Positions 36,817 through 45,088 of a DNA stretch of 46,958 nt are shown in pieces. A program made the position numbers and the translations under genes. Each line of letters starts with the position of its first letter. Position 1 is the stretch's first letter. The notes beneath the pieces were generated by a model. It made no database searches and was not told the DNA's origin. It saw only the letters and a program-made list of their open reading frames with translations. Origin of the DNA: Anaeromonas gelatinilytica (GTDB lineage Bacteria; Bacillota; Clostridia; Tissierellales; SIT17); assembly GCF_016820635.1 (NCBI RefSeq), contig NZ_WSFU01000099.1, positions 1-46,958 of the forward strand, read 5' to 3'.

Positions 36817-36854
36817 AAAGCAGAGGTTATGCTTTTTAAGCTCATAGCCTCTGC
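36815..36854 (-). terminator. Terminator of the ABC exporter-tetR operon
   Basis: A 12-bp stem with one G-T pair (36820-36831 with 36843-36854) and, on the minus strand, a CTTTTT tail (36819-36815). It lies about 130 bases after the tetR stop codon. Confidence 0.7.
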
Positions 36855-36983
36855 TGGAAGGATTGCGCTTTCTAGAAAACTTATCACTGCATTAGACTAT
36901 TTAGGCTTTTACGTCAGTTTCTAACAAATCAGAAAAAACGGGACTGGGTATCCGCTTTTTCACTACCGTTTTGCGGATATCAC

Positions 36984-37616
36984 TTACTTTACCGCCGTTC
37001 CATTACGCAATACCGTTATCAGTTCGTCTATCTTGCCCAAAACTTCATAGTCCTGCATATCGGGCATAATGACTCTATCAATCCGTTCAAGTAAGATTGC
37101 AAAGACCTCAGCCATCATCTGCACAGAAATATCACTTCGGATTTGTCCTTTTAGCTGTGCATTCTCGACCATGCGGAGCAAAACATTTTCGGTGACACCG
37201 CCAAAAACGCCAACTACGGTTTCCCGAAAGCTCAATTCCTCAGTCAGAAATCGACGAGAGAGAGCGTTGTATCTTGGCTCTTTCCGCGCAAAGCGGATTC
37301 CCAACATAGCTTTCTTCCTTATGGACGCAAAAAAATCATCTTCTGTATTCGTGTCGTCGTATTGCGCAAACAGCTCCAGTTTTTCCACACTAAGCCGTTG
37401 GAGCAAAGACAGATATAAATCCAGTTTGTCATAAAAGCGGTAGTAAAAGCTTCCCTTGTTCATTCCCGCCGCCTTAATAATATCATTTAGAGAAGCTTCC
37501 CCAAAGGAGTGTGTGGAAAAAACGTCCAACGCAGCTTCGCAAAGTGCCGTATTGCCGTTAAGAGGATTTTCAACGCCCTCATGCTGCCATTTCATTTTTC
37601 CGTTCGTGTCTGACAT
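36984..37616 (-). CDS. TetR/AcrR-family regulator of the ABC exporter
   Basis: A 210-residue repressor. The helix-turn-helix is ASLNDIIKAAGMNKGSFYYRF (residues about 41-61), followed by a helical ligand domain. GGAGG precedes the ATG at ten bases, inside the upstream microprotein gene, whose stop overlaps this start by one base. The paired GACCGACTGGTC sites at 40585-40636 in the exporter promoter are its likely operators. The ligand is presumably the exported compound. Confidence 0.88.
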   Translation of the reverse strand: MSDTNGKMKWQHEGVENPLNGNTALCEAALDVFSTHSFGEASLNDIIKAAGMNKGSFYYRFYDKLDLYLSLLQRLSVEKLELFAQYDDTNTEDDFFASIRKKAMLGIRFARKEPRYNALSRRFLTEELSFRETVVGVFGGVTENVLLRMVENAQLKGQIRSDISVQMMAEVFAILLERIDRVIMPDMQDYEVLGKIDELITVLRNGTAVK

Positions 37617-37756
37617 TAGTCTTCATCCTCCATAATTTTTTCGCGCCTTTCTTTTTTCTCCTTTTGCTTTTTCATCCATGCGCCGCCAACTTTAACCTTT
37701 AAAAAGATAAAACCTGCAAGAGCAACAATAATTAGAACCCACCAATACCATGCCAT
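37616..37756 (-). CDS. 46-residue single-helix membrane microprotein
   Basis: A short frame starting MAWYWWVLIIVALAGFIFL, one transmembrane helix (residues about 4-20), then a strongly charged Lys/Glu/Arg tail ending MEDED. The ribosome site GGAGGTGATTTT before the ATG is excellent. It starts four bases after the upstream permease gene and its stop overlaps the tetR start (TAATG), so it is translated as part of the operon. It could be an accessory subunit or regulator of the ABC exporter, like other small membrane partners of transporters; this is inference. Confidence 0.75.
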   Translation of the reverse strand: MAWYWWVLIIVALAGFIFLKVKVGGAWMKKQKEKKERREKIMEDED

Positions 37757-37760
37757 AAAA

Positions 37761-38750
37761 TCACCTCCAAGTTTTCATTTTTATTTTTTTCGTAAATATA
37801 ATCATTACAGGGATGAACCATACAAATCCTGTCGCAAGAATCATAAGGAGCTGGAATGTTGGTTCTCTGTTAGAAATCACCATGTCAATTGCGGCATATT
37901 GCCAGTACATGGGCAATGCGTAGTATAGAAAAAGCCACTTTTCCGGGATAAAAACAGCGGATATCCCGACAGCCAGAAACAGAGGCATAACAATTTTCAG
38001 GACGCCAACCGCGGCAATTTGATTACTCGCGAAAGCAATAATCAGAAAGATGATCATACTGCTGACAAAAACGCTGCACAGAGCCAGCAGAAGGAATTGC
38101 AGCAGTGCGTCCACTCGACCCATAATCAATGCGCAGGCAGACACCCCAATCATACCAAACAGCAGTGAGGGGATTATTTTTGAGACAACATAACTGCCAA
38201 GCGTCATAGGGCTGACCGAAACCGCGCGGATAACACCGCTTTCCCGTTCATTTACGCCGCTTAGGCCCAATGAGGAGCCACCGATAAACAGGGCAAGCAG
38301 AAAGATGCAGGCCATTGAAATAGTATAAGCCAAAGAATTTTGACCTTCAACCGTTTCAGTCGTATATTGGATAGGCTCGGTATCAAGAGCGGCGTTCACA
38401 AGCTTTTGCCTCAATTCGGCAAACCCTTGCGCTTCATTTCCTTCGACTATCAGCCTGATATTGCCGCCTTCCAGAGTAACACCGGCAATGCTGTCCGCTC
38501 CGCTTACTCTTTCTTTCAGACTTTCAAGATTATCGACATATTCAATATCAGCTACAGCTTCCAGTTTAGTAACCAAATCCCGGGGCAGACTTTTTTCTAC
38601 TGTCAGGGAGATATTCGAATCCTGAACACTGCCAAATACAAACATAAAGATCAGAGCAAGTACCGCCGGGGAAATCGTTAAATAGATTGTAATTCCGTCC
38701 CGAAAAATCAGTTTAAATTCTCGCGTAATCGTCATGATAATACTTTTCAT
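37761..38750 (-). CDS. ABC-2 type exporter permease (second subunit)
   Basis: A 329-residue permease: one N-terminal helix (residues about 17-40), a large extracytoplasmic domain (about 45-130), then five C-terminal helices starting at about 145. The RDGITIYLTISPAVLALIF start and the GVNERESGVIRAVSVSPMTLGSYVVSKI coupling segment are ABC-2/YhgE-type features. Paired with the upstream permease (three-base gap), it should form a heterodimer with the ATPase at 39722. Confidence 0.88.
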   Translation of the reverse strand: MKSIIMTITREFKLIFRDGITIYLTISPAVLALIFMFVFGSVQDSNISLTVEKSLPRDLVTKLEAVADIEYVDNLESLKERVSGADSIAGVTLEGGNIRLIVEGNEAQGFAELRQKLVNAALDTEPIQYTTETVEGQNSLAYTISMACIFLLALFIGGSSLGLSGVNERESGVIRAVSVSPMTLGSYVVSKIIPSLLFGMIGVSACALIMGRVDALLQFLLLALCSVFVSSMIIFLIIAFASNQIAAVGVLKIVMPLFLAVGISAVFIPEKWLFLYYALPMYWQYAAIDMVISNREPTFQLLMILATGFVWFIPVMIIFTKKIKMKTWR

Positions 38751-38753
38751 TCG

Positions 38754-39725
38754 TTATCGCCTCCCTTTTGACAAAAGATATCTTCCGACCACAAATCGGC
38801 TGATTAGATATGCGCCAATGGACCAACCGATCACAGTGAACACTGTGGGAAGCAAACTTCGTCCCATTCCAAATAGAATGTTTTCATAAGCAAATATCAG
38901 GGAATAGGAGGGTATCATTCTGAGCCATAACGGTGAAAAAGACGGCTCCGAATAAGCCACAACTGGAAGCATGTTGACAGATAGCAGGAGGGCCATAGAA
39001 AAGAACCAACTGCTCATATCCCTGAAAAAGGTTGTAAATGCAAGTCCAATCAGGGAGAATATCGAAGCACCAAAAAAACTGAGTAAAACAAAATGAAAGA
39101 TGGAAAAATCAAAACCGATGCAAAAGAATGCCATCAGTAAGGCATATAGTACTGCGATGATTGAAAAAAGCACCGTCTTTGAAATGAGATACTTGTCAGC
39201 CCCCATCGGCGCTATCCGCATTGCCCGAATCGTTCCTTCTTCCTTTTCCGACAGCATCAAGGCCCCGCCCAGAATAAACCCGATAATGAGCGCCTCAAAG
39301 CAAATAAAGACTGGCGTCATGCGCTTGTTAAAAGGGATTGCTGTGTTGTTTTCGTTTATGCTTTCTACTTCTACATAAGTATCGGAAGGATCATGAAGCA
39401 CGGTCATCATTGCACGAACAGTCTTTTCGGATAGGCCTGGATTCAAAACCGTAATACTACCGTCATCGTTTCCGAGCAGGCCGATTGTTCCGTTCTCTTT
39501 GACTGCCTGCCGTAATTCCTCTTCACTGCTTACAGCAGTGGTCTGATCGGCGTAATAGTCTGTATAATACGAAAAGATGTGGTAGCCTTCTTCTGAAATA
39601 TTTTCAGGAAGTGCAAAATTAATGAGTACGATAATGAGTACCAGGGTTGCGGTAATCACCCAAAAAAGGGCGTTTGTTAAAAGGCGCTTGAAATCCTGAA
39701 TGCCCAGTGCGAGAATGCCGCTCAT
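38754..39725 (-). CDS. ABC-2 type exporter permease (first subunit)
   Basis: A 323-residue permease with the same layout: N-terminal helix, external domain (about residues 45-140), then C-terminal helices with the coupling stretch LSEKEEGTIRAMRIAPMGADKYLISKT. It overlaps the ATPase gene by four bases (ATGA), so expression is coupled. Substrate is unknown; an antimicrobial or toxic peptide is typical for TetR-governed systems of this form. Confidence 0.88.
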   Translation of the reverse strand: MSGILALGIQDFKRLLTNALFWVITATLVLIIVLINFALPENISEEGYHIFSYYTDYYADQTTAVSSEEELRQAVKENGTIGLLGNDDGSITVLNPGLSEKTVRAMMTVLHDPSDTYVEVESINENNTAIPFNKRMTPVFICFEALIIGFILGGALMLSEKEEGTIRAMRIAPMGADKYLISKTVLFSIIAVLYALLMAFFCIGFDFSIFHFVLLSFFGASIFSLIGLAFTTFFRDMSSWFFSMALLLSVNMLPVVAYSEPSFSPLWLRMIPSYSLIFAYENILFGMGRSLLPTVFTVIGWSIGAYLISRFVVGRYLLSKGRR

Positions 39726-40570
39726 GACTTTAGCTCCTTCCCGGTAACACGCAGAAATATTTCCTCAAGCGTGGCCTCCTGAGAATGGATTTTGACAGGA
39801 TTTACGCTCAGTAGAAATTCGGCAAGGGCTTTGCGGTCATCCATGTCAAAAGACTTGGAGCGTTCGTTTCCGACCTCGTCATATACGACGGTTACAAGTC
39901 GTTTTCCATATTGGCGTTTCAGCACCTCGGGCGAATCCATTGCCGCAACCTTACCGTTATACAAAAAGGCCACAGTATCACAGAGCGAATCGGCAAGCTC
40001 CATATTATGCGTTGTCAAAAATACCGCCGCCCCGCTGTCCCGTTGTTCCCTGATCAGTTCCCGGACATTTGCCGCCGTGGATGGGTCAAGCCCGCTTGTG
40101 GGTTCGTCAAGGAACAAATATTTTGGCTTGTTAATCAGCGCTCTTGCAAGTGTGAGCCGTTGCCGCATCCCCTTGGAATACTCCGAAGCTTTTTTATGCG
40201 CCGATTCTCTCAGGCCTACTCTGTCCAGCAGTTTCATTGGGTCGTGTGTGGGAACGGAAAAAAGCGCCGCAAAATATTTAAGGTTTTCATATCCCGTCAG
40301 TTTTGCGTAAACGTTAGGTTGTTCAAACGACACACCAATTTGATTAAAAAACTTAGTGTTTAAAGCTTTAACAGATTTACCATCATAGAGAACTTCGCCT
40401 CGCTGTAATGGAATAAGCCCTGTCATAATGTTCTGCACTGTGGATTTTCCTGCACCAGAAGGTCCCAGAAATCCAAAGATTTTTCCACTTTCAACGGAAA
40501 AGGAAATGTCAGTCACAGCATAATGTCCTTTTCCTCCATAGTCGTGGTATACGCTATTAATAGTAATCAT
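39722..40570 (-). CDS. ABC transporter ATP-binding protein
   Basis: A 282-residue ATPase. Walker A is GPSGAGKST (residues about 39-47), Q-loop in GVSFEQPNVY, signature YSKGMRQRLTLARAL, Walker B YLFLDEPTSGLD and the switch His in TTHNMEL. The C-terminal tail (about 220-282) resembles the DrrA/CcmA-type extension. I chose ATG 40570, after AAGGAGG; a longer frame to 40618 runs into the operator. It powers the two permeases encoded downstream. Confidence 0.92.
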   Translation of the reverse strand: MITINSVYHDYGGKGHYAVTDISFSVESGKIFGFLGPSGAGKSTVQNIMTGLIPLQRGEVLYDGKSVKALNTKFFNQIGVSFEQPNVYAKLTGYENLKYFAALFSVPTHDPMKLLDRVGLRESAHKKASEYSKGMRQRLTLARALINKPKYLFLDEPTSGLDPSTAANVRELIREQRDSGAAVFLTTHNMELADSLCDTVAFLYNGKVAAMDSPEVLKRQYGKRLVTVVYDEVGNERSKSFDMDDRKALAEFLLSVNPVKIHSQEATLEEIFLRVTGKELKS

Positions 40571-40584
40571 TATAAAACCTCCTT

Positions 40585-40636
40585 CTTGACCGACTGGTCT
40601 AATGATAGCATAGCACAATTAGACCGACTGGTCAAG
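40585..40636 (-). promoter_or_regulatory. Exporter promoter with two TetR operator sites
   Basis: GACCGACTGGTC occurs twice, as TTGACCGACTGGTCTAAT-type (40585-40603) and its outward-inverted copy (40618-40636), 14 bases apart. On the minus strand TTGACC (40635-40630) and TATGCT (40613-40608) form a promoter with 17-base spacing inside the pair, so bound TetR dimers would cover both boxes. Confidence 0.75.
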
Positions 40637-40934
40637 AGAAAGTTAGAATCTTTGATATTCGTGCTATAAGGGACTTTTATTCGGATTTTCACACTTATGT
40701 ATCACTTCTTACTGTGCCTAAAAAGTATGCACACACCCATGTGAATGCCACAGTAATACGGCAAAAGCAAAACGGCAAGCAGGGCAAGTGTATTGACACT
40801 TGCACATTATTGAGATTTTCTCTTGCGGGAAAACTCAAAAATTGCTTGTTGGGGAGTGCCTTCCCCAAACCCTGCGACTTCGGGCCAAGTTGGCCCGAAG
40901 TCGGTGCGTTGCACCTCATGTTGCGTCATGTTCG
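40637..40934. other. Non-coding junction with hairpins between cargo and relaxase genes
   Basis: No gene is supported. It holds a perfect stem GCAAGTGT/ACACTTGC with loop ATTG (40784-40803), a second stem TTGGGGA/TCCCCAA (about 40852-40871) followed on the minus strand by CAATTTTTG that may end the relaxase transcript, and palindrome copy 4. One of these stems could belong to an origin of transfer, but no nick site can be named. Confidence 0.45.
40878..40900. repeat. 23-bp palindrome, copy 4
   Basis: Perfect arms CTTCGGGCCAA/TTGGCCCGAAG around G, 35 bases after the relaxase stop codon. Confidence 0.95.
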
Positions 40935-42337
40935 CTATCGCTCCATTTCCTTATTTTTCTGCGCTTCCGTCAGGCCGAGCAGATGGTCAATATTGCTTTT
41001 CACTGTAACAATTTCATGCATGGCCTTTTTGGTTTCCCGATACTCCCGATAAGCCTTTTTCTTGTCTGCCGACAACCGCTGAAACTCTGCTTTCAGCGTA
41101 TCCATTTTAGGGAGCTTTGCCGCGGACAGCAAACGTCGGAAAGTATCCTGCGCCGCCCGGTAGGCGGCAATATCCGCTTCATGCACCGCAAGATATTTTT
41201 TGCTGTACTTCGCCGCCTTGTATCCCTCAAACACAGGCCGGGCTTTCGCATAATCTACCACAGCCGCCTTTAGCTCTGCGTTGATGCGCATAGCGGATTC
41301 GGCGGCTTTTATGCTGTCTGAAAGCGTATGGAAACGGTTGGTAAGCTCTGCGGTCTTTTGCTCCAAATCTGCATATTCCAGCAAACCATTTTCCTGCAAA
41401 TACTGTAAAGCTGCCGCCATCTGCTTGAGGTTGAATACCTTTGCCCAGCGTTCATAAGCCGGGCCTTTTCCGGCTTTCATACGGGCTTGAATATCCACAA
41501 TCAGATTGACCTTGCGCCGTTCCTGCGGAGCGGCTTTTCCCTCAATCGCCGCTTGTATATCCTCCTGCCCGTAGCCCCCTTGCCAAGCGTAGAAGCACGG
41601 AGCCGGGTAAAGCGTTCCTGGCCCTCTACCCGAAAGCTGATCGTGCCGCCGCGCCCCTGCTTGATTTCATAACCAGCCGCCGTCATTGCCTGTAAAAAAG
41701 TGTCCATATCCGGCGGCTTCATTGCAAGGCAAATATCAATCTGCGCCTTTAATTTCTCTTGAAAGGTGGGCGTCTTGTGACCGCCGAGCCATTCCCCGTA
41801 ATGCTTGAATTTTCCCTTGCTGTGGCGTTTCGGATTGGTGATGACAGACAGTCCGTTTTCAAGGCATATCCGGTCGGAGAGCCGCCGCACCGCACGGGCC
41901 GAACCGATAAAATCCCGGAATTTCCGGGCGCAGTCCAACGAGGTTGAATTGTAGTAAATATGGCAATGAGGGTGGGGACGGTCAGCATGGGAAACCACGA
42001 AAAAGGCATATCGCCCTTTCGTCCAGCGCAGGGCAAGGTCATAGCTGATTTTAAGGGCGGTTTCCGGGTCTGTTTCACCAGGCAGGAACGCCTGTCGGAT
42101 TTGATAATACAGCACATCATTCTCCCGTTTTTGCTCCCGCCCGGTAATAGCCTTATATTTTGCTTTAGAGAGTAAAAATTCTGCGTCAGCCGTGGCAGGG
42201 TCACATTCATAGGCAAGAATTAAATTGCCGCCCCGGGTCTTATCTGGATTTTTCCCGTAGTCAAAACCGTCCTTTAAAGTTTCCATAATGGTCATGCCAC
42301 TTCCTGTATGACGAGTCATAAGGCGGGTGGTTGCCAT
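40935..42337 (-). pseudogene. MobP/VirD2-like relaxase, frameshifted
   Basis: The N-terminal part (ATG 42337 after AAAGGAGGAA) has the HUH nickase motif HADRPHPHCHIYYN (His122, 124, 126) and an upstream Tyr-rich region. At a run of five C on the plus strand (41575-41579) the frame shifts: the first frame goes on as RRIYKRRLREK to a stop at 41501, while the true continuation (YGQEDIQAAIEGK, then VDIQARMKAGKGPAYERW) is in another frame to 40935. The span of 1403 bases is one short of a whole frame, fitting a one-base loss. Restored length would be about 467 residues. The relaxase would nick oriT with MobC; as read it yields two fragments. Confidence 0.85.
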
Positions 42338-42367
42338 GTGCGTTTCCTCCTTTCCTCGAAAAAACAA

Positions 42368-42390
42368 CTTCGGGCCAAGTTGACCCGAAG
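42368..42390. repeat. 23-bp palindrome, copy 5
   Basis: Arms as in the other copies with A for G at position 16 (TTGACCCGAAG). It lies between the CD1845-like gene stop (42418) and the relaxase ribosome site. Confidence 0.92.
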
Positions 42391-42417
42391 TTGCTCGGCA
42401 GTTCTGTTATGCTGCTG

Positions 42418-42717
42418 TTAGCTTACAATGAAAAAGCGAAGTGAACTATTCAGGCTGTGCAGTCCGTCAATCAGGTATTCCGCAATGGCGGGAATCCCAA
42501 GGGGAGAAATTAAAAATGACAGAAACAGGAACACGCCGAAGCCCAGCTTTTCACCGCTTATCAGCAGGGCAATACTGATAAGAACGCCTATCCCGGAAAC
42601 CACCTGTAAAAGAGCGGCGGCATAGCAGAATACAAATTCAATCATGGGTGTTACTATCGTCAGCAGAACCACAAACGGTGCGGCGATAATCTTAAATATT
42701 AGCTTGATAAACTTCAT
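42418..42717 (-). CDS. Small membrane protein, CD1845-like family
   Basis: A 99-residue protein with two long hydrophobic stretches (residues about 10-65) and a short C-terminal amphipathic tail. The FKIIAAPFVVLLTIVTPMIEF start and the PLGIPAIAEYLIDGLHSLN ending match the CD1845 family of Tn1549-like elements. AAGGAGAA precedes the ATG. It is the first gene of the minus-strand relaxase operon and is driven from 42760-42805. Role unknown. Confidence 0.75.
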   Translation of the reverse strand: MKFIKLIFKIIAAPFVVLLTIVTPMIEFVFCYAAALLQVVSGIGVLISIALLISGEKLGFGVFLFLSFLISPLGIPAIAEYLIDGLHSLNSSLRFFIVS

Positions 42718-42759
42718 AAAAATTCTCCTTTTATTGAGTGGCTTTCTTGTTGTATCCTA

Positions 42760-42804
42760 CCTATATTTTACCATTTGAGGCAGGGTGCAACAATGTTGTC
42801 GAGG
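42760..42804 (-). promoter_or_regulatory. Promoter of the CD1845-relaxase operon, with the shared 16-bp box
   Basis: On the minus strand TTGTTG (42793-42788), 17 bases, TAAAAT (42770-42765). The box AACAATGTTGTCGAGG (42789-42804, plus strand) matches 34322-34337 exactly and at the same offset to the -35. The AAA ATPase cargo begins just beyond it. Confidence 0.7.
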
Positions 42805-42836
42805 CCGCACCGATATAGTTTTATACTCATCTTATA

Positions 42837-42865
42837 TTGTATTATTTTGGTACATGTTGTATATT
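42837..42865 (+). promoter_or_regulatory. Probable promoter of the AAA ATPase gene
   Basis: TTGTAT (42837-42842), 17 bases, TATATT (42860-42865), 27 bases before the start codon. It diverges from the relaxase operon promoter. Confidence 0.55.
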
Positions 42866-42892
42866 ATTATTAAAGAATTGGAGGTGTACAGC

Positions 42893-45010
42893 ATGCATAA
42901 TGTCGAAATTAAGAATTGTAATAATATTACTATGGGACATTTTAAAATATGTCCAGAGAAGCTAAATATCAAATATGGAATTAACGGAACTGGAAAAACA
43001 ACAATTTCAAAAGCAATTGATTATTTTAGTGACAATGATAAACTGCAAACGCTAAAATCCTTTTATAGTGAAGATTCAGCCTCTATTACAATAGCCCCAG
43101 CTTTCAATAACGTCTTGATTTTTGATGAAACTTTTGTAAATCAAGTGGTTTTTAAAGAAAGTGAAGTTATAGGAAAACCCTTTGAAGTGTTCATTAAAAC
43201 ACCAACCTATGATTTGAGAAAAGCAAAATTAGATGAACATCTAGCAACGTTGAGAAAACTAATGGAAGAAGATAACGAAGTTGTCGAACTAAGGGACAAG
43301 TTATCAAAGTTACTCGGAAAGTTTACCACAACTGCCAGCGGAAAACTTAGCAAAAAAGGTGCATTAGGTAGTCTTTTATCTAAAAACAATCTTTATAATA
43401 TACCAACTCAATTAGAAAGTTATCGACCATTTATTTCGGATTCAGATAACAACATAAATTGGATTGCATGGAAAACGCAAGGTGACAAATTTGATACTAT
43501 TGATAAGTGTCCCTTTTGTGCAGAATCATTACCTCAAACTCACGAGGAACAGAAAAAGGTCTTTTCTCAAACATTCAAAAAAAGCGATAGCCAAAATTTG
43601 AAAGAAGTTATGGATTTATTGGAAAGTTTAGAGGTTTATCTTGACCCTATTCAGTTTAGTACGCTTATTTCCTACATAAAACAAGATACTCCAGAAGATA
43701 CAATACAACTGGTTATTAACAAGTTATACACTGAATTTGATCTTCTTTTAAAAAAGTTCGATGCAATGATTAATTTCGGTAAAAAACAAATCGCAATTGC
43801 TGATATATCTACTCTTGATGCCCAAATAAATAATATGGAGATACCCGCTGAACTTTTAGTGTATTTTGGTGGGGACTTAATTACTGGCATAGTTGGTCGA
43901 ATAAATGCAAATGTCGAAAGCCTAAAGGCAGAAGTCGGAAAAATCAAAGAAGAAATGGGTTCTTTAAAGGGTGTTATGCAGGCCACAATAAAGGAGTCTC
44001 AAGATGATATTAATAGGTTTTTGAAAACAGCAGGTATTAACTATGAGCTTGAAATACAAGCAGAGGACGAATCCAACAGTAAAACAATATTAAAACAGTG
44101 CTTTAGCAACGAAAAAACAGATGTTTCAAATATCAGAAACCATTTAAGCTGGGGAGAAAAAAATGCATTCTCGTTAATATTGTTTATGTACTATGCAAAA
44201 TCGCAAAATCCAGATCTAATAATTTTAGATGACCCTATCTCGTCATTTGATAGCAATAAAAAATTTGCAATATTGCATAGATTGTTTAAAAAAGATATAG
44301 GTAAAAAGGATGTTTCTTTTGCTGGTAAGACAGTTCTATTGTTAACCCATGATTTTGAACCAATTATTGACTTTGTGATTATAGGGAAACTATCGGGTGA
44401 TTCTGTTACATCTTCTTTTATTTGGAATGATGGCGGAACAGTTGAAGAGGAAGAAATTGACCCTGCTTCTGACGTAAAGCTAGTTCTTACAGAGAATAAA
44501 GAGATTGCTTCAAACCCGGATATTAATATTATAAGCCGAATTGCCGCTCTTAGAAAATGCTGTGAACTAAATGGCTGTGTTGGGGCGTGGGGGTATGCTT
44601 ATGAAATATTGTCATGCCTAATTCATGGTAATGAAATAAAAAGAAAAATTGCAAATGAACAGTTTGAGGATATGCCACACCAGGAAATTGAATCAGGAAT
44701 CCAGTTAATAAAAGAATACATTTCTGATTTTGTTTACGAAACATTGAAAGAGCATACATATACCCAACAAGGTATTAAGGAACTTTATCAGCAAGAGCAC
44801 AATTCCTATTTTAAACTTCAATTGTTTCGAGCCATGTGTGAAATTTGCAATAAGATTAGAATGTGTCCGCAAGACAATGCATGGTACAAATTTATTGATG
44901 AAACCTACCATATTGAAAATGATTACTTGCATTACCTAGATGTTCGGAAATTTAATATTGTGCCAACATATATAGCAAGTAAAGTTGACGAAATGATGGC
45001 TCCACTATAA
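42893..45010 (+). CDS. AAA_13-family ATPase, PrrC/RloC-like; candidate defence protein
   Basis: A 705-residue protein. Walker A is GINGTGKTT (residues 29-37). A long helical region (about 100-390) contains a Rad50/RloC-style CPFC zinc-hook pair (Cys206, Cys209). The ABC-type signature LSWGEKNAFSL (418-428) and Walker B LIILDDPISSFDS (442-454) complete the ATPase head, with LLLTHD as switch. A C-terminal domain (about 540-705) follows; R554-x3-E558 with His578 recalls the Arg-Glu-His set of PrrC/RloC anticodon nucleases, though the His spacing differs. ATG 42893 follows GGAGGTG. It is the only plus-strand gene of the element, is far more A/T-rich than the backbone, and has no restriction-modification partner nearby. 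tRNA cleavage is a hypothesis. Confidence 0.75.
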   Translation: MHNVEIKNCNNITMGHFKICPEKLNIKYGINGTGKTTISKAIDYFSDNDKLQTLKSFYSEDSASITIAPAFNNVLIFDETFVNQVVFKESEVIGKPFEVFIKTPTYDLRKAKLDEHLATLRKLMEEDNEVVELRDKLSKLLGKFTTTASGKLSKKGALGSLLSKNNLYNIPTQLESYRPFISDSDNNINWIAWKTQGDKFDTIDKCPFCAESLPQTHEEQKKVFSQTFKKSDSQNLKEVMDLLESLEVYLDPIQFSTLISYIKQDTPEDTIQLVINKLYTEFDLLLKKFDAMINFGKKQIAIADISTLDAQINNMEIPAELLVYFGGDLITGIVGRINANVESLKAEVGKIKEEMGSLKGVMQATIKESQDDINRFLKTAGINYELEIQAEDESNSKTILKQCFSNEKTDVSNIRNHLSWGEKNAFSLILFMYYAKSQNPDLIILDDPISSFDSNKKFAILHRLFKKDIGKKDVSFAGKTVLLLTHDFEPIIDFVIIGKLSGDSVTSSFIWNDGGTVEEEEIDPASDVKLVLTENKEIASNPDINIISRIAALRKCCELNGCVGAWGYAYEILSCLIHGNEIKRKIANEQFEDMPHQEIESGIQLIKEYISDFVYETLKEHTYTQQGIKELYQQEHNSYFKLQLFRAMCEICNKIRMCPQDNAWYKFIDETYHIENDYLHYLDVRKFNIVPTYIASKVDEMMAPL

Positions 45011-45045
45011 TCATAATTTTCTTTAATAAAAAGTTTTCTTGTCAA

Positions 45046-45086
45046 AAAGCGGGGAGCGGCGGCATTGTGCCAACGCTCCCCGCTTT
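45046..45086. terminator. Bidirectional terminator between the AAA gene and mobC
   Basis: A 13-bp GC-rich stem (45046-45058 with 45074-45086). On the minus strand a CTTTTTG tail follows, on the plus strand CTTTCCTT. It separates the converging AAA and mobC transcripts. Confidence 0.85.
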
Positions 45087-45088
45087 CC

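Noticed and set aside
36205-40570. Named antibiotic-resistance genes in the cargo
   Set aside because: The methyltransferase is an LCM/PPM type, not an rRNA methylase, and is truncated; the ABC exporter substrate cannot be read from sequence.
42893-45010. Firm call of the AAA protein as an anticodon nuclease
   Set aside because: The Arg-Glu pair and His are present, but the spacing differs from the PrrC triad and the fold of the C-terminal domain cannot be seen from sequence alone.
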